Of a stretch of 64,000 nt of DNA, positions 46,452 to 58,900 are shown piece by piece; the first letter of the stretch is position 1, and every line of letters starts with the position of its first letter. The position numbers and the translations under genes are program-made. This DNA comes from Auricularia sp. M13 (Eukaryota > Basidiomycota > Agaricomycetes > Auriculariales > Auriculariaceae), in assembly GCA_037042915.1 (NCBI GenBank), contig CM073197.1, positions 1,364,001 through 1,428,000 on the forward strand, in the 5' to 3' direction. The notes beneath the pieces were generated by a model. The model saw only the letters and a list, made by a program, of their open reading frames with translations, made no database searches and was not told where the DNA came from.

Positions 46452-47747
46452 ATGACGGAGTTCCACTCGCAGGCGGTTTGGAGCTTCTGGAGCGGGGTGC
46501 CCCTTGCGTTCTGGGCAATCGCTCGTAAATCCCGTCAGGGAAGCCCGTGGGCAGGAGAAGCTAGTAAGTAGTCCAACGTGACCCGCGGGATGGTGAAAGT
46601 GGATTCCAACCATGGCGATAAATCCAATGGTTCTGACCAGATTCAGACCACTTGTCCTATTGAGGTAGAAAAAAAAGGAGAAATGCGCCTGTGAAAGAAT
46701 GAAGTGGTAGATAGCCGCGCGCTCGCGGTGACGCCAGCCAACGATTCTTGGAATCACGCGTCATAGGCATGAGCAGTCAAAGGAAATCGTCACGTAGGAC
46801 GAAGACAAAGGAATCACGTAGTGCAACTGCACCCTTGCGAGGAGCAGGGAGAGCACTGTGGTACCCAGCCGTGAGTCGCGCAGTCATAGCCACATGACGC
46901 AGCGGGCACGATACAACTAGTCCTTCGGTCGAACGTTCCTCGTGTGTATCCTGCGCCTGGTTGATTGCTAAAATGGCCCTGGTTGATACTGCGGCGGGCG
47001 CAGTGTAATTCGAGGGCCAGCGAGAGCAAAGATTGGCCACAATGACACCGAGGAGCCACACTCAGGACAAGGTATGTCGAGATAAATCCCTGGCGCGCCC
47101 AGACGAAGCAATTTCTACCAGATGTTCTGCAAAGAATATGCAAGAAGCTCCACCGGGATAGCGCAACGGGCAGGAGTCAGACAAGTTTGTGGGGCCTGGA
47201 CCGTGGCAGACGACGCATCAGCGATCTATCGCATGGTATGAAAAGCATTGTATGACGTATTTCCAGGTCGATGGGCACAACGAAGCTATGCAGGACGTTG
47301 GCCGTGAGTCGAGCGTCGCAGAGCAAGTCGTGAGCATGAGATCGCCGTCCGGTCTCTGGCCAGGCATTACGCCATGAGTTGGAACGCAAATCGACATCCC
47401 CTCGGTGGAGCCAGATGACTTTGAGGGCCTCGTTGGTGGGAGGCAAGCCAATATGTAAAGCAATGACGGAGCTGCAGCGAGCAGCCGCAGGCGCCCCCTG
47501 GTTGCCATACTGAGAAGAACGGACGCAGTTTGTAGCGTGGATTGGTGGGGCGAGGGAAGGCAGAGCACGGTAGGTCAGGGAGCAGTTGTGGGATAGACGG
47601 GCCCGGACTGCGACGTCATCATGGAGCGCACCGGGACTCCCTGGCACTACAAATACAGACGCATCCGGTCCTGTCAGAGCCCCAGAAATCCAGCAAACCA
47701 CCCATTCACCGCGCCCACCGTCGCATTCGAACTCGCAACCAACGATA
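46452..47747. other. Intergenic
   Basis: About 1.3 kb without a supported gene or structured RNA; presumably the promoter of small protein B at its right end. Confidence 0.4.
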
Positions 47748-48024
47748 ATGGTCGTCAAAGTCGCACCAGTAGCACCCCAGGACCGCGATCTCGCGCTGCG
47801 CGACTACGCCCAGAGCCTGCACCAATATACGCGCAACCAGGTGCGTTCCGTTGTCGCCCGTCCGCGAACGTGCCGTTCTGATCTGTCGTTTGCAGTGGCT
47901 CGATGCGCGGAGACAAGCAGAGCTCGCTGCCCAGCATCACCCCAAGAACGAGGGCTCGACACACAGTAACGGCGCCCACGGCGTCAGCGGGTTCATGCGC
48001 AAGGCGAAGCCCAAGCGGTCGTAG
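47748..48024 (+). CDS. Small protein B, 73 residues, paralogue of the gene at 38859
   Basis: Two exons, 47748-47840 and 47896-48024, around a 55-nt intron (CAG|gtgcgt ... tttgcag). The product starts MVVKVAPVAPQDRDLALRDY, continues AQSLHQYTRNQ, then WLDARRQAELAAQHH and a short tail ending in the basic MRKAKPKRS. The tail differs from paralogue A, which is acidic. Same intron site, phase and length as A. Function unknown. Confidence 0.74.
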
Positions 48025-48313
48025 AAGTCTCCGCCGAGCACTCCCGCTGTAGCCGGGAACAACGAGCAGGAGAGAAAGTCCACACACGCCGCTCGGTCCG
48101 TCCCGACCTGACTTCGACGACGCGATGCCCCACGCTTGTACAACAGTTCTGCCGCATTGTACCATCGACCCCATACGCATTACCTTAGACCTGCCGAGAG
48201 GCTAGCACTGTTACATTTTCATTCACGCAACGTATCTATTTACTGTAAAAATCTGACCTAAATTGCCCCTGGATGTTAAACGATATTGCGCAGAGTCCCA
48301 AGTCCTAAGTCCT

Positions 48314-49942
48314 TCAAGCAGCCGCGATCGTGGGCGAACGGACGATCTTGTTGGCGATGAATACCTCGTCGGACGGTACAACGTCTTCCCTCGCCCTGTC
48401 TTCGTGTGCTTTCAGCAGCGGCGCGTGTTGTATCTTCAGAAGGCGTTCTAGCGTGAACCCACAGACGCATTCGGTGTTGCAGTTAAATCGCGATTTGTTG
48501 CCAGGGACCGCGCCACTATGCTTATTTTCCACGGCATCGTTATACGATGGTAGGAGTAAGCTTTCGAGCATGCAACAGCACTGGCCAGTCGTTCAGTTAA
48601 CTTCAAGGCGAACTGGACAGAGGAGAGGACTTACGGAAGAAATGACGAGCGGCCGTTCTGCTCGCAGCGCGCGGATAGCATCGCTTCCGGCCGTTGAGAA
48701 TCGTACCTCAAGGATAACCTGGTGAGATATCCGGATGGGGGCGTCTGTGGATGCCTGCGTCGTCGGGCGCAACAAGTCGTCATCCGGCATCCGCGCGACG
48801 TGGCTAACCTCAAGGCTATCCCCCTGCTTGATGAACGCAAGGACATCCTTCCCGACGGGCGGCGTGCTTTTCGACCTCACGACGGTACTGGGACGTCCTG
48901 CGTATTCTGGACTGGGAGGGGGAGCAGGGCTACATGGCGAGCTGGGCCGTGATTTCCCCTGAGGGCGCCGCACGGGTGTTCGGTGGTCCAACATAAATAC
49001 TGGTCGTTTATGGGGAACAGGGGAGCCTGTGAGACCTGGCTTTGCATGCGAACGGAGGAAGTAGGACTGCCTGATCTGTGCGGAGATGGTGTGGATGTAC
49101 GTGTCGGCGGGCAGCGAGGCGAGGTTGAGCGTGAAGTGGACCACGCCGCCGACGGTGACGTGCTCCGAGGTGAGAGTCATGAGATATGGCTGCAAAACCG
49201 CGCCATGAGCTACGTCGCTTGAGAGGACGGGGTTGGTTGGACGTACGCCAATCTCGTTGTTGAATCCCTCCAGCCGCTCGTTCAGGCCGGATGTCTCTCC
49301 CTCACTTGACGACGAGTCAGCAAGCCGTGCGGGAGAAAGACACGGCAAGATTTACGTACGCGGCGGGGTTGACTATAACCTCCATGGGAACGTCCGTCTT
49401 GATCGTCCCCCCTGGGCTTTCGGCGATGGCGTGCAGACGGTGATAGACTCGGCCGAAAGCACAACGCTCGTATGGAGCACTCTTGCGTGGTATGCTTAAC
49501 TGCCACGCATAGCTGGAGAGAAACGCGTCGGTCAGCATCGCGGCACGCTCAGCGTGTGGGACAGTTACACACGTATGCTCGCCTTTGTCGAGCTTCTGAG
49601 GAATCGCCAGCTTCGTGACGAACTCTTCGAGGATACCGGTCTCGGACCTTTGGAATCATGGCCCATAGCCAGTACTCAGCGAAGGCAACGACGCGTGCGT
49701 GATGTATGCTGCACTCACTGGTGGTCTGGAATGGCTACGGTGTAGTAGGTTACAAGCTTGACCTCCAGCGACTTGATCTCGCGCGCCTTGGGCAGAAAGA
49801 GCGTGACGTTCCCGCCAAAGGGCTGCTCTGTGGGCGCGTTGGGCTCAAGGTGCTCAAATTCCCGCATAGGATGCAGGTATATGAGGTTCTGGTACGGTAG
49901 AATCTTGATCGAAGCGCGTGGGCCGACGAGACTCGAGAACAT
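48314..49942 (-). CDS. Arrestin-like protein (ART / alpha-arrestin family)
   Basis: Alpha-arrestins are adaptors that bring HECT ubiquitin ligases to plasma-membrane transporters. ATG 49942 gives MFSSLVGPRASIKILPYQ and the arrestin N-like strands PFGGNVTLFLPKAREIKSLEVKL, then WQLSIPRK, the paired SPGGTIKTDVPMEVIVNPAAYV, and the C-like sandwich PYLMTLTSEHVTVGGVVHFTLN and HTISAQIRQSYFL. A disordered insert rich in Ser/Pro/Arg separates strands. The end is LLKIQHAPLLKAHEDRARED...SPTIAAA with the stop at 48314. No PPxY motif was noticed in the parts read, so ligase recruitment is not shown. Several introns of about 50 nt. Confidence 0.7.
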
Positions 49943-51055
49943 GGCGGGCGAAGAGACGAAGGACGGGGTTTGGATGTGGTTCGGATTATAGGATACTTGG
50001 TAGCGAGCGGTCTAATGGTAAGTAATACTTCAAACGTGCAAACGGAAAAGATTGAATGCGAAGCGCCGTGTGACTCCGCCCGCATGGCCGCCAAGCGGAG
50101 TACCGTCCCGGAACTGCCGGATTGTTCCTAGAATCCTCTAGAGTATCCCGACACGGAATCCCGCCGGCCTGAAGCTCTTATGCTGAATACGCAGTTGGTA
50201 AATTTTACGGCACTGTTGGTTGATACCGTCGTATGAGCTTTTCAACGCCATTATTACGAAAAGTGAGGTTTTCAGCATGATTAAGCGCCCTGCATACACA
50301 GCACAGTTCTATTTCGGTAGAATCCTAGACATTCCACTGCAGCTTCCTTCATACTGCAAGTGCGCAACGCTTGCCTTTGAATGTACCGAGGGCCGACGTT
50401 CACGGACTATGTGAAGAGTTGTGCCCTGTGCGATGAGCATGCGGCTGAACATTTAGTTCCTCTTATGTGGAATCACAAAATCGCATTGCAACGAACAACT
50501 CTGGACCTACCATGAGCCCTATACAGTCGGCTCTGCACGTTTGCACTGTTGACGCGTTTATGCGTGCCGCAGCCCGCTCTGGCCTCGGTGCGCATTGTTT
50601 TCATTGGCTCATGATGAGCTGAATGCCATAAACCTGAAGGCGGATCTCAAGGCCAATTTTTTTTGACGCGCTGCCCATCGAGGAGTGCAAGTCTCGTCCG
50701 CGACAGGCACAGGTTCTAGCTGGGTTCTAGGCAACTGCAAATCCTGTTGGCAATGACGATCAAGATTCAGGCTCGAGTCGCCGTGGCGCATCCACGCGAG
50801 TTGCGTCATCGGAAGCGTGCAAGAACGCGAAATTTTTGGCCGAGACGCAGGGGAAGACGCTGGACAGGCGCTATGGGCATGCAGCCGCGACGACAGGTGG
50901 CTCCAACACGCAGCCTGCGTGCGGACTATGACAACGCGACAATGGCAGAGATGGAAAGCGCAAGCCTCTGAGCTCGGCTCTTTTACTTGCGCAGTCGTGA
51001 ATAAACTCAGCTCTCAGCGCCGTTCACCCATACCGTCTCAGCCCTTCTGCCACCG
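49943..51055. other. Intergenic between divergent arrestin-like and VTA1 genes
   Basis: About 1.1 kb with promoters in both directions. No supported gene. Confidence 0.4.
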
Positions 51056-52748
51056 ATGGCTTCGCCTGCCAACCTACCACCAGAGCTCAAACCTGTGGCC
51101 CAGTATCTCCAACGTGCCCAGGAACTCAAGGAAAAGGACCCAGTAATGGCCTACTGGTGTGCGTTCGGTGTTCGTCTGTGTGGTGGTGGTTCGCTCAGCC
51201 GACGATGTGCTCGCAGGTACCTACTATGCCGCAAAGCAGGGAATTGGCCTCAAAGTTCGTTCCAAGGAAGGTCGCGCATATCTGATAGATATGATGGATT
51301 CGTTGGAGAAGGTGCGTAACGCAGTCGCGCGTACACCGGGATACTTATGCTTGCGCAGATGAAGCTCCAGCTGAGCGACTCGGACGCGCTGGGCGACGAA
51401 GCTGGCCAGGCCTACATCGAGAACTTTGCCTTACGCGTCTTCGATATGGCAGACAAGGAGGACAGGTCCGGCAAGACCAGCAAGTGCGTTACAGCAGCGC
51501 GTTCCGAGTCTGCGGCAGCTGACCACGTTGGGCAGGGGTACTGCCAGAAAGTTCTTTGCCGCATCGTGCTTTCTGGACTTGATGAACATCTTCGAAAACG
51601 TGGACCCAGATGTGCGTCGACGTTCGACTTCCTAGGTCTGCCACAGCGCTGAAACGCCCGATAGATTGCGCAGAAAACCACGTACGCAAAGTGGCGTGCT
51701 TCGGAAATTTCGAAAGCTGTGCGTGAAGGGCGTGAGCCGGCGCCACCTGCGCGCGACAGTCCTACAGGCCTCGAAGACGATACATCTGGTGGAAACAGCG
51801 AAGCGTCCGTGGAAACGTTGGTCGGTCCCCCTCCAACAACCTTCGCCAAGATTCCCGTGGTCCATAGCCCGCGCCCGTCTCCCGGAGCTGCACCAAATGT
51901 TCCCCTGCCGGACTCGCCGACAAATGCCTCCAACGTTGGCAGCGACAACGACCTTTTCGGACGCCCACGAAGACCGGGTCCCGCGTGTTTCCCGCCGACG
52001 AGCGTAGCATTACTCCTGGAATGTGGAGTACAGTAGCGACGCCGGGTATCGACGATCGCTTCCCAATTGTGCCTCATGACGCCCATAACGATAGTCCATC
52101 TGTGCGACGTCCCACAGTGGGCGCACATCACGACGAGCCGGACGAAGACGCATGGTCGACAGCGAGCAACAATCCTATGAGCAGGCAGAACAGCTGGACG
52201 CCTGCTGCCCATCTGGAAGACTCGGAAGCTTCTCCTTCTACCACTGTGGCGCCTCAGTTGCCGCCCCCACCGGCGGCGTTTGTCCTGCCCACGAATGGCA
52301 ATGTGCTCCCCTTCCCGCAGCGAAGCGCGTCCATTTCTCGCCGTCTGTTGTCGGGGGGTCGGAAGCGTCCACCTCGCCGCCAGCATCTGTCGTAGGCCTG
52401 CCGACCGTCGCTAACCATCCGCCATCCCCCCCAGTCAGCGCCGCAGATGTGCTGCGAACCTATCCTGGCCCGCCACCACTGCCACCGAACTATTCGACCC
52501 CAACCCCCTCGGCGCCTCCTCCGCCTACCGTCCGCACCCAACCGCTGCCATCGGCGCCTCCAGTACCATATCCAGGAAACAGTCGTGCTTCGGCCCCTCC
52601 GCCTGAGGCTCCCATCCCCTCCCTCACCCCCAAGGCCATCGCCGCAGTGCAGAAGCACTGCAAGTTCGCGATCTCGGCGCTCGACTACGAAGACGCCGAA
52701 ACCGCCCGCAAGGAGTTGCGCACTGCGCTCGCTATGCTCGGTGGCTAA
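51056..52748 (+). CDS. VTA1: VTA1 (LIP5), Vps4 activator of the ESCRT pathway
   Basis: Vta1 binds ESCRT-III through N-terminal MIT-like helices and activates the Vps4 ATPase through a C-terminal VSL domain. ATG 51056 gives MASPANLPPELKPVAQYLQ, RAQELKEKDPVMAYW, spliced to TYYAAKQGIGLKVRSKEGR, YIENFALRVFDMADKEDR and GTARKFFAASCFLDLMNIFE. A long Pro/Ser-rich linker follows. The VSL ends AAVQKHCKFAISALDYEDAE and TARKELRTALAMLGG at TAA 52746-52748. Two single bases are missing in the linker, near 51983-51985 (GPA-VFPADERS) and at 52314-52316 (LPFP-AAKRVHFSPSV); otherwise the frame cannot reach the VSL helices. Confidence 0.87.
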
Positions 52749-54059
52749 GCTCGCCGACCTCATCCTTCACGCTTCACGCTTTGATGATCTCTCGCCACGA
52801 TGTGTACGCTTTCTTGTCTGTCTGTCTGTCTGTCTGTTGATGCTTTACGCGCTGCTGTTTCCGAAGAAGTGTGCTCCCGCTTCCAGCTAGGCTATCATAG
52901 GCTGCTAATTTCTTGTACGATATACGAAACGGAACGCTGAACATGACGTCGGGATACACCGACCTGATCCATACAATAATTGGTGGGAATCTCAACTAGT
53001 GCTTAGGTCTTTGATTAGTGCATAAAGCGTGTGCTGTCGATTGGGCCGGTCGGCTTCTACTTGTGCGACATGTGATCGTGCTCGTCGGGGGCTCGTCGGG
53101 GGTTGTACCTTACAAGAGCATGCCAGTGAGCATACCGGAAACCGTGACGACTCGGAATGCTTCTGTCAAGTGTCTTGCGGTTGAGATGACCAGAAATGGC
53201 TATATTTGAGTATCCTTGGATGTCTGATATCAGTGGATAGTTATCCTGCCTGAATGGAATGGGGTTTGTAGCGATTAGAAGCCAGTAGGCAAATATTAGC
53301 TCAGGTATCCGATGCAGACGCTGAGTCTGATGGTGACTCGCAAATTGCAGAACCAGGGCGTGAGAGATAGTCGTTTACGTGTGCTGCAATTTGGGTGCCT
53401 GCCTGAAAAGTGCAATGATCGACACGAGCAATCAGTCAAGGCCCAAGCTGCCGGGTGCGCATTTGCCTTTCTGCGGGTCTGTGGCTGCCGCGTGGATGAC
53501 CAGGTTCCGCGTGCCTCACAGTGACACCTGCCCGAATTTGTCGGACAGAAGCGAACAGATGTGCCTGTATCCGATTTCTTGAGATTGCACCCAGATCGAC
53601 CGGTAAGTCGACTCTGTTCCCGCGAGCGTGTGCCCGCCGCCATCACCACAGCGCGGGATTAAATGGATGTCGCCATGAAGAATCTCAGTGGGCGGGCGGC
53701 GGCCAAGGAGTTCCAGTCAATAAGTGACTAGCGTCGGTGACAGGGTGACAAGCCTTAGGCTCTGCGCCCTGAAGTTTCACGCCAGAATACTGGATGGCAG
53801 CTTCTGTATGCAGGAATCGCCGGGCGTGATAATGATATCGCGCAGGAGACTAAGGTTGTGCCGGCCGCCTGTGCTTCGCAAAACTCTAACCCGCGCCTGC
53901 GTTCCCAGTCGTCAGCCCCGCATGATTACCGCGACCAAGTGGAGAAAGTTTGTGCGCACGCGAAGTCGTTCTGATTCTCTAATCCTGATATATATGCCCT
54001 GTGTCGCTGCAGTGTTGTCCCGCGCTCTCTCCTTTCGCCCGCTGTACCATTAGTACAAT
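52749..54059. other. Intergenic with a (TGTC)n microsatellite
   Basis: About 1.3 kb. A TCTG/TGTC microsatellite of about 5 units lies at 52815-52836, just past VTA1. No supported gene was found. Confidence 0.45.
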
Positions 54060-55822
54060 GTCGTCTGATGGGCCTCCAATCCACATCTTCGCCCAGATAG
54101 CCGCCCAGAATGTACGTGCTTTGGACACCAGCATCTCGATGGCTAACGTCGCGCCAGCATACGGATGGTAGCGACATCAGCAGGGTGAATGCTTGAAAGA
54201 CGCTCACATGAATCATAGTTGCGCTGGTTGCGCTCTTGTTCTGGGACCACATTTTGACGTTGAACGACGAGGTGAGGGAATGCACATGATGCGAAGAATC
54301 CGGGCGGACATTGAGGCATGTGCAGATCGAACTCATTTGGAGCACGCGGTGGTCCTGGGTGCGTTCGAAAACCGTACTAGTGTCGAGATGCTGAGACGTC
54401 GTCGTAGGGGAAGATGCTCTTTCTTCTGGCACGTAGGCTGTCGCTACGGTGTGTAAACGTCTGACGGATCCCGCAGAACCGATACATACCTCCAGCCAAC
54501 CTCCTCCTTCTCCTATTCTGTGAGCAGCCTTCATAGAATGAGAATATGTTTGTGACGCTGCCGCAGCGCACTCGTACAGATACTTCCCAACTAATGTGAG
54601 CACACCCTGTTCCGTCACAGCGTCTGTAAAGTACTTACTTGTGCACAGGCGTACGTCCGCGGAATTGGAGGGTATAGGTGTTGACCATCAAGTAGTTGCA
54701 TCGTATGGTCACAAATCGACAACGCTTTGTCGCTAATCAGTCTGGCGGTCGTGGACAGTAAGTACGCGTGCGGCTGGCCGCCGCTCTTGGTTGAACATAG
54801 ATCCAGTAATCCTCGTTTTGAGAACTTCAGCCATGTGGGACCGTCGACGGAGCATTCTGATAGTGCTCGCCATCCTCTTGACAGTGAGCACTTCCTCGAA
54901 ACAAGCAGTCTGCGAGCTAAGAGCGCATAGTTGACCATTGGTGGTATGACGGCTGCTATTGTCAATATCACGATGACAGCAAAACGTGCGTACGGCCCCG
55001 TGCATCCAGAAAGCGTTGACGAAAGGCAACCAGTCGAGCAATTTCCATCATCCATACGGCCCTGTGTCGTGAGCTTCCGCGGCGTTCAGCTAGCCAGCAC
55101 GTTCTTTTACTCTGCAATGGCTTTCGACACCAGTGAGTTTTTTTTTTTTCGACGGCACATGGCAGCCACTGAAGCAAAACAAAGCGATAATGTTGTTGAC
55201 GCTGGCAAAGTTGACGCCAATGTGTAAGGTGGCCAGGGCAGGAGAGACTTTGTACTGATGGAGCCTTACTGTAGTACGGCGAGGCAGTGTAGGCCCACTG
55301 CTCAAGATCCTCCAGGTTGACGGTGCGTGGAGAATCCCAAGTGTACGAGAGCGATGCTGATTTGATGCAGGCTACATCTACTTCGGAATCATATTTTGTG
55401 AGTGACCACGCCGTATGCAGAGGCAGAAACCGAGGGATTTGTATAGTGACCGCCACGGCGAACATCATCGTCCTTCAACTCGGCAGCGGGGCTTCCAAAG
55501 CAATGCTGATAACGTAGGTCACATCGTCAATCCAAGGCCAAGCTAACCTCTCAGGCAGATTACACAGGGTTGCCAGCGTAATGATGTGTTCACGGATCGT
55601 GCTGAACATGAGGAGCTTCCTGCTGGTGCAGACCGAGTGTGGCACGGTGGCGGGGGGAGACATTGAGCTGACGCATGTCTCGGTGATTGAGTTCGCGCAG
55701 CGGACGCAGACCCGGTCTGAAAAGGAGGATGCGGAGGGCGACGACTCGACTGTCTGAGGGTCGGAAGGATATGCATATGGGCTCGGCGCGCGTTGATAAC
55801 GACTATTGTACGGATAGAGCAT
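54060..55822 (-). CDS. Possible multi-exon gene of unknown type (low confidence)
   Basis: Several minus-strand frames could be exons. The first, from ATG 55822, reads MLYPYNSRYQRAPSPYAYPS and contains VCVRCANSITETC and LITLATLCNLPER, ended by a good 5' site (gttagc). The next begins after about 55517 with MMFAVAVTIQIPRFLPLHTAW and continues KYDSEVDVACIKSASLSY and VNLEDLEQWAYTASPYY. Further candidates lie to 54060 (TYILGGYLGEDVDWRPI). The pieces do not join into one clear product, so this may be a damaged membrane-protein gene. Boundaries are approximate and no function is proposed. Confidence 0.28.
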
Positions 55823-55960
55823 GTGTAATGGATTGGACTGGACACGAGACGAACCCTGGTTCTGGATACTGGTTGGTGGACAGAAACAAGGAGCGGCACG
55901 GATAAGTCCGAACTCAACGCGTCTACGAGCGACGCCGCCGCACGCGCTCTGACGCTCGTC

Positions 55961-58900
55961 ATGTCCGCCGTCCTACCGTCGTCGTTGTCGCCGCATGTCT
56001 GCGTGCTAGCCTCGCCAGACCTTGTGGCTGCCTTGGAGGAAGCCTCGCTGCCGCCCATACACCAGCTGCTTCAATCCTTCTCGCCGTTACAGCAGGGTGC
56101 GCAATGCCGCGGCGCGCTCGGCAATAGCAGCTGACAGAGCGCCAGTAACGACAAGAACGACGTCCCTTGCTACAGTAGCTCTCGCGTCCTTTGCCCTGCG
56201 CTTTTCAGACCTCGCGGAAGTGGAGACGGCGTGCAAGGAAGACGAAGACGCTCGCGCTGGTCGCACCATAGACTGGATAGGCGGCCGAATAGCAAAGAAG
56301 GCTGGACAATGGCTTGGAGACGACCCCAGTGGCCCTCGTCCCAAGGGTACCCGTACTCTCTGGTGGGAGGAGTTGAGGCGTTGTGCGGAGGGCGACTACA
56401 CTCCGTCGCGCGCCGAGGGTTGGAATCACCCCGCAGCGAGTGGGTCTACGCTGTCTGCTGCGTGTTCTGCTGCTTACGCGTTCTATAAAGTTATCCTAGC
56501 CGTGTCCACGGCCTCGCCGAATCCCCTGGCGGCCATCACAGCGCTTCACTCGCGTCCTGTTGACTTGCCGCAATGGGTTGACCCTAACATCCTGCGTTAT
56601 ACTCTCATTGTGCACACACCTCGCTCGACACTCAGCGAAGAAGAGTACGTACCGGTTCTGCTCTCAGCTTTACCTATCGTAAATGACTCTTGGCAGATGC
56701 CTGGCCTTATTCAATGCGGCAAAGCGACAATACGGCCTGCATGCGCACTTCCTGTCACTGCGCTTCGGACAACCTGCCACCCCTGTCCCGCTGTTTGCTC
56801 TACCACCCCGCTTGCCGCTCGCAGGTGCTGCATATCTTCCCGACGTACCAGAGGTCCATGAATTGCGGATGTCGCCAGAGGATTTGCAACAGACGGGCAA
56901 GTTCGTGCGCGAGTTCGTGGTGATGAGTCTTATTCCATGGATGGAGCGCTGCGTGTTGGACTGGAACGAAAACGTACGTGACGCCCAGCGTCTAGTGGTC
57001 AATGCTCAATAGCCTGTAGTTCTCTGCCAACCGGCGACTTCCCACACGTATTTTCTCGTCAACGCGCCGGTTCTTTGGGTCGTCTTCAGGCTCCATATCT
57101 TCCGCATCTGCGGTGACAAGCCCGACGTCCGTGAACGGGCAACAACCTCCACCTGCTTCCGCGCCTCCCCAGCAGCGACGGCTAGCGGAATTCGCGACCA
57201 TTCTGGGCGATTACAAGCTCGCCATCCCCGTCTGGGAAGCCTGGAGGAAGGAAGGACGAGGTGGTTCTGTATGTGCATGCGCACCCCATCTTAGCTGAAT
57301 ATGCTGATCATAGAGTAGGAAATTCTGCCCTTGTTGCTAGCACCGTCACCCGCAGTCGGTGCACATGTTGCATATGCTTTGCAACCTTTTCATGCGCTTG
57401 AACCTACGGCGCAAATGCAGTATCGAGCATTGCTGTTTGCTGTTCGCTGGGAAATAGGCGTGCAGGACTTTCATATTCAAGGTGGCGACCGTTGGTTAAC
57501 GTGGGCTTCTGGCTCGGTATGGACGCTCCCGGCTATGTTGTGCCAATCTGATACTCTCCTCCACAGGCGGAAGAACCGTATGCTGCTGTTCTCTTAGCAC
57601 ACGCCGCCCTGATAGCTGCCCGTCAAGGCGGATTGCGCCGCGCGTCTATGTGGTATGCTGATGCGGCCCGTCGCATGGAAAAGTCTGGCATTGTAAGACG
57701 CCTTTCGAATGCTGAGGGATTCACTCACCGTGTCAATCACAGAAGCCACTCGCGATTTATTTCTTGCGACAAGCCGACGACCTCCTTCGTGTCAAGAGCC
57801 CTCGAATCCTCTCCGAGTCATTTGATCAAGTCGCCGGCCACGCAGTGCAAGGGTTTCCTGCATTAGGGCTCCGTGTGGAGCACAGTCTTGGTGAGTTCGC
57901 ATCTCTCAGCCCGCTCATATTGCATGCATTCTCATCGAGTCTACAGCGCGATTGTTATATGCGACAGGCGACATGGAGGCGTCCGTCCGATTATTTGCAA
58001 GTCTCTTTCGCGTTCGTATACCGACAAGAAGGCCACCCACCTTTTTGAAGAAGGTACCGGCCACGCTCAAGGCATCATTGACGACTTTCGGGTCGCATTT
58101 GAGGTGATTGCGACGTAGTTTGATGATGGATTATATATCTAATGCTTGACGTGCTAGCACGTCCATTCCACGGGTACAGTCCATCTGCTGGAAGCCCTCA
58201 AGCCGGCTATATCCTTTGCCCTTCCAAACGCAACAAAACTTCGATTTGAGCGATCGGAGCGGCCTGGGGATGGCACTCGAGCACAATGGGACCAGTTAGA
58301 CGACATCTGGAACAAACACTCTAAGTTAAACGAACTGGGCCGTATGAATAGTCGAAGTCAAGTAGATGTCGATGGTACGCACTGCACCACAGAAATGAAG
58401 CTCGAACTTAGCTTTTTACAGAGGGATTCTGGATAGACTTGGCTTTGCTGAACCCTTTGGCCGTAGAAGTGACGCTTTCCAGCGTGACGGTAGCCGTCGA
58501 ACAGGACAGTGGTGGTGGCAAGCCTCCGACGGTAGAAATCATCGACGAGATAATTCTTGAACCAAAAGAACGCCGCACTGTAAGGTGCATATTCCACATC
58601 GTTGTCGACGCTCATATTTGCTGCAGGTGTCTCTGCGTATAACTGCTCATCACTCTTCGCCTCTCAAGATTACGCGACTAAATTATTCCTTTCTTTCCCT
58701 TCTCCCGATGAGCGAGTCGCTGGCCAGGCGCGGACGCAGACTGCACGACACACCGGCACAGCGACAGCAACCCACGTACGCACCGGATGTTGTCTTGAGC
58801 GTCGATGTGGGCGGCGAACTGCCTCGGCTAGAGGTGACATGGGGTGATCAAGATGCCTGGCATTTGCTCGCCAATGGAGAGCTGCGCCGGAGCGTGCTGC

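Noticed and set aside
53926-54618. 230-codon minus-strand open frame
   Set aside because: Contains no domain and crosses plausible splice sites; treated only as possible exon material of the low-confidence gene at 54060-55822.
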